From Bacteroidales bacterium (lineage in GTDB: Bacteria > Bacteroidota > Bacteroidia > Bacteroidales > Muribaculaceae), in contig JAJPXC010000054.1 of NCBI GenBank assembly GCA_021205635.1, forward strand, positions 1 through 43,135: DNA of 43,135 nucleotides, written 5' to 3'. The notes under the pieces were generated by a model. That model did not search any database and was not told the DNA's origin. It was given only the letters and a program-made list of their open reading frames with translations. The position numbers were made by a program, and so were the translations under genes. Shown here piece after piece: positions 40,855 through 43,135 of this stretch. The number at the start of each line of letters is the position of its first letter. The stretch's first letter is position 1.

Positions 40855-41049
40855 TTAGATGGTGGCGTGGTTGTAGATGGAGGGCTCGGCGGTGACGTTG
40901 TAGATGTACTGGCCACAACGGACACAGAGTGCTTGCTCTCCCCAGTAGAGACGTTTCATTCCCCGCACGGAGCCGGATCGGTGGAAGTTGGGAAAGCGGT
41001 CGATGCGCTCGCGGCGTCCTTCCTCGACGCTCATTTTCTTGACTCTCAT
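40855..41049 (-). CDS. Small zinc-ribbon-like protein
   Basis: 64 residues starting at the ATGA overlap with the upstream minus-strand gene; M6 is an alternative. It contains one CVRCG pair, half of a zinc ribbon, in an otherwise basic N-terminus (MRVKKMSVEEGRRERIDRF). The tight overlap with the 178-residue gene supports it as real. A second cysteine pair is absent, so it could dimerize around a metal. Function unknown. Confidence 0.5.
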   Translation of the reverse strand: MRVKKMSVEEGRRERIDRFPNFHRSGSVRGMKRLYWGEQALCVRCGQYIYNVTAEPSIYNHATI

Positions 41050-41582
41050 AGCGGGGTGACTTCTTGGAGGGTGACTTCAAAGCCGTAGCCGTCGGGGGTG
41101 CGCTCCTCGCAGACGGTGGGGAGGTCGATGACGCTCTCCAGAGAGCGGAAGTTGGCGCGGCACTCGGCGATCTCGATGCCCATCTCTCGGAGGGCGTGGT
41201 TGCGGTTGCGGTACAGGGCGTGCCCGGTGGTGGTGCAGTCCCCATATTCGATGAGGGTGCTGACGAGGTAGAAGATGGTCTGTTCCATAAGGCTGGATAT
41301 TAGCGGATTGGGATAGTTATATTCGTGGTCGCGGCCTTCGTGGTCGGTGTACCAGCAGGTGACTACGTGGTAACCCAGGAGATTGGGGTTGTGGTCGGCG
41401 AGGACCATCACGCGGTCACGCCCGGAGCCGTCGTCGATGCGGAACGACTGGTTGTGTCCTCGGTAGAAACTGGCCCAGGCGGCGGTGAACATAACGGCAT
41501 CGCTCAGGGTCTCGGCCTCGTAGATCTTGCTGCCCAGATAGCGGTTTTTGGTAGTAAAGCGGTCAATAGTGTAAGTTGCCAT
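41046..41582 (-). CDS. Hypothetical element protein
   Basis: 178 residues, acidic overall, without signal peptide. It begins MATYTIDRFTTKNRYLGSK and ends DGYGFEVTLQEVTPL, with a Tyr/Asn/His-rich middle. No family recognised. It overlaps the small gene downstream by 4 bases. Upstream, a TATCTTTG element at 41811-41818 would give a leader of about 220 bases that contains a strong palindrome. The leader also contains a 25-base segment related to the one upstream of the relaxase gene. Confidence 0.6.
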   Translation of the reverse strand: MATYTIDRFTTKNRYLGSKIYEAETLSDAVMFTAAWASFYRGHNQSFRIDDGSGRDRVMVLADHNPNLLGYHVVTCWYTDHEGRDHEYNYPNPLISSLMEQTIFYLVSTLIEYGDCTTTGHALYRNRNHALREMGIEIAECRANFRSLESVIDLPTVCEERTPDGYGFEVTLQEVTPL

Positions 41583-41684
41583 AACTGGATGGGGTTAAGT
41601 TGGTTTTCTCCCTAACTTTCGAGCTTCTTCGTTGAAGCCTTCGAGGGATTTGCTGCCCAACGCGTCTCTGGACCAGCGTCAACG

Positions 41685-41720
41685 CCAAGGTTCGCCCGCG
41701 GGCGACGTGTTCGACCTTGG
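41685..41720. other. Structured palindrome in the 41583-41850 gap
   Basis: The gap of 268 bases has no convincing gene. Its main feature is the perfect 14-base palindrome TCGCCCGCGGGCGA (41692-41705) enclosed by the 7-base arms CCAAGGT (41685-41691) and ACCTTGG (41714-41720). A leftward TATCTTTG at 41811-41818 is a possible -7 element. A leftward reading frame with no proper start runs through the region and may be a remnant. Confidence 0.5.
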
Positions 41721-41850
41721 CATACGATGGCCAGTCAAGACCTTCGCGGCAAAATCCCCGACGGCTCAACCATGACGCAAGTCAACCCCCTAAAATAGAA
41801 TCCCTCTTCCCAAAGATAAAACATCCATCCGACGAGTGCGTTTAAAATAT

Positions 41851-42297
41851 ATGAAGCGATTTGAGCGAACTGAAAAGGAGGAGTTGCGGCGGCGGTTGAC
41901 GCCGTTGCAGTGGGAGGTGACGCAGAACAGCGGCACCGAAAGGCCGTGGTTCAACGAGTATAACAGTGAGTTTCGGCCGGGGATTTACGTTGATGTCACG
42001 ACTGGCGAACCGCTGTTCCTGTCGACTGACAAATTCCAGTCTGTCTGCGGCTGGCCGGCGTTCTCTCGACCCATAGACGATAGCCTTATAAAAGAGGTTC
42101 CCGACACCTCGCACGGCATGCGCCGCGTGGAGGTGCGCAGTAAAACAGGTGATGCCCATCTGGGTCACGTCTTCCTAGACGGCCCGCGTGAAACAGGCGG
42201 TCTGCGCTACTGCATCAACAGCGCTGCACTGCGCTTTATACCCCTCGAAGACATGATAAAAGAGGGCTACTCCGACTGGCTCGGCTATGTAAAATAG
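41851..42297 (+). CDS. msrB: Peptide methionine (R)-S-oxide reductase MsrB
   Basis: 148 residues from the ATG at 41851 (a GTG at 41836 would add five). Family motifs are complete: [62 protein letters not shown] and the catalytic Cys in [13 protein letters not shown]. It reduces methionine-R-sulfoxide in proteins. The first CxxC zinc pair of many MsrB proteins is absent, as in the zinc-free subgroup. It lacks a signal peptide. It is convergent with the PcfJ-like gene. Confidence 0.95.
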   Translation: MKRFERTEKEELRRRLTPLQWEVTQNSGTERPWFNEYNSEFRPGIYVDVTTGEPLFLSTDKFQSVCGWPAFSRPIDDSLIKEVPDTSHGMRRVEVRSKTGDAHLGHVFLDGPRETGGLRYCINSAALRFIPLEDMIKEGYSDWLGYVK

Positions 42298-42302
42298 ATT
42301 AC

Positions 42303-42359
42303 GGCTCGGCGGGCTGCGCACGGCGAGCCGCGCCGGGCTTTCGTGGCTCGACGCGGCTC
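42303..42359. terminator. Competing GC-rich hairpins between convergent genes
   Basis: GAGCCGCG (42325-42332) can pair with CGCGGCTC (42352-42359), and the overlapping CGAGCC (42324-42329) can instead pair with GGCTCG (42303-42308). The two hairpins exclude each other. They occupy most of the 80-base gap between msrB and the PcfJ-like gene and lack a T-run. Confidence 0.5.
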
Positions 42360-42377
42360 TGAGGAACAGAAAAATGC

Positions 42378-43135
42378 TTATGCGGTGATGGCTATCGGCT
42401 CGGTTTGCTTGTGTATGCGGCGGGCTACCTCGTGAAGATTGGAGGTCATCAACTCCATAATTCTGTCGTGAAAAGCGCTCTTGCCATTGAACTTCGAGCG
42501 ACACTGAACCACTGCCAACGAGGTGAGGTCTACTTCCAGTGTTTCAATTGGCTCTCCATCAATCACGGCGTGTAATATTAGTGATTGTGGGCGTTTGTAA
42601 TAGCCACATTCAAAGACGCAATGGTGCTGTTGATTTCCTTCCTCGATGAACTCTTGCACTGACTTCAAGGGGGTAATGTGGATGGTGCCGTCGGTGATGT
42701 CGATGTCAAAGAATCGGGATTTGGAGGCTTGATAGTTGGCCTCGTCGGTGAGGGCTTGCTCCCGGTTGGCCAGGTATCGCTCCGTGGCTTGGCGTTGACG
42801 TTCACGCTCGCGCTGCTCGGCCTCACGGCGCAACTGGCGGTCACGCACCGCTCGCCAACTGTCGTGGGCAACAACGAGATTTGCGGGGCATACCAATCGG
42901 GGGTTGCGGATGTCCTGTCCGCAATATCCAAGGAGGTCAACGAGATCAATCCACATCGACGCGTCCTCAATCCTGTAGCGGTGGCGTAATGCGATTTTGA
43001 CGCTACTCCAATGCTTGTTAAGGTAATAGTCGCTTTTGCAAAAGTGGCGCAACAGGTCGTATTGGCCGCATTTCAACAAAGTTTCAAAGCGATTGTCGCT
43101 CAAAAGATTAGGGAAAAGGATGTGAGGGTTGCACC
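42378..43135 (-). CDS. PcfJ-like protein, cut by the window end
   Basis: The frame is open to the last base of the window, so the start and N-terminus lie outside; at least 252 codons are present. The C-terminal region matches PcfJ-like proteins of conjugative elements: ITPLKSVQEFIEEGNQQHHC, then GYYKRPQSLILHAVIDGEPI, ETLEVDLTSLAVVQC and KFNGKSAF. Residues in the middle form a basic Arg/Glu/Gln coiled coil (REAEQRERERQRQATERYLA). The role of PcfJ proteins is unclear. It indicates that the mobile element continues to the right of the window. Confidence 0.75.
   Translation of the reverse strand, partial: CNPHILFPNLLSDNRFETLLKCGQYDLLRHFCKSDYYLNKHWSSVKIALRHRYRIEDASMWIDLVDLLGYCGQDIRNPRLVCPANLVVAHDSWRAVRDRQLRREAEQRERERQRQATERYLANREQALTDEANYQASKSRFFDIDITDGTIHITPLKSVQEFIEEGNQQHHCVFECGYYKRPQSLILHAVIDGEPIETLEVDLTSLAVVQCRSKFNGKSAFHDRIMELMTSNLHEVARRIHKQTEPIAITA

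Noticed and set aside
41593..41769. Leftward open frame of about 65 codons upstream of the 178-residue gene
   Set aside because: It has no ATG start, overlaps a strong palindrome and reads as low-complexity Arg-rich sequence; it may be a gene remnant at best.

Overview
The window looks like part of a large integrative/conjugative or mobilizable element of a Bacteroidales bacterium, probably a gut member such as Muribaculaceae. Pointers are the promoters of the form TTTG/TTG-N19-20-TAnnTTTG (upstream of 15758, 29986 and 35809), A-rich stretches instead of Shine-Dalgarno sites before many starts, moderately GC-rich DNA, and gene families common on Bacteroidales elements (ArdC antirestriction protein, DUF4099-like protein, MobV-type relaxase, PcfJ-like protein). 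No rRNA, tRNA, IS element or CRISPR array was found. The species assignment is inference.

Region 1 (1-15314, all plus strand) is a tightly packed element backbone: a DUF4099-like protein, a Toprim primase-like protein, two paralogous secreted proteins, membrane proteins, an M23-like protein that lacks a zinc ligand and ends at an A8 run followed by an open downstream frame, a 948-residue ArdC-N/MutS-domain-I-like fusion, a glucosaminidase followed by a 36-residue membrane peptide, a double OB-fold protein and an ArdC zincin. Genes often overlap by 4 or 11 bases. Several of the gaps hold short tandem or inverted repeats. A terminator closes the block at 15333-15376.

Region 2 (15396-28824, plus strand) is the most interesting part. 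A type I restriction-modification operon (hsdM-hsdS-hsdR) has its own Bacteroidales promoter and continues without a real gap into seven further genes: a 560-residue acidic protein with a repeated helical module, a 50-residue very acidic peptide, a shorter relative of the 560-residue protein, a small radical SAM enzyme, a cytoplasmic serpin-HIRAN fusion with an N-terminal cysteine cluster, a catalytically dead ADP-ribosylglycohydrolase-like protein, and a YgjP-like metalloprotease. I propose this as a candidate undescribed extension of type I restriction.

Region 3 (28866-35533, minus strand) carries an exported guanine-deaminase-like protein, a macro-domain protein, an OmpA-family outer-membrane protein, the relaxase with a hairpin-rich candidate oriT upstream, and four small element genes.

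Region 4 (35751-43135) starts with a recombinase-like protein that has lost its catalytic residues, followed by a compact plus-strand operon of enzymes: FKBP isomerase, a TonB-C/NodB fusion, inositol-monophosphatase-like, GNAT, YqiA-like esterase, Nudix and a second GNAT. Then come two overlapping minus-strand small genes, msrB, and a PcfJ-like gene cut by the window end. All functions come from reading motifs by eye; no database search was run.
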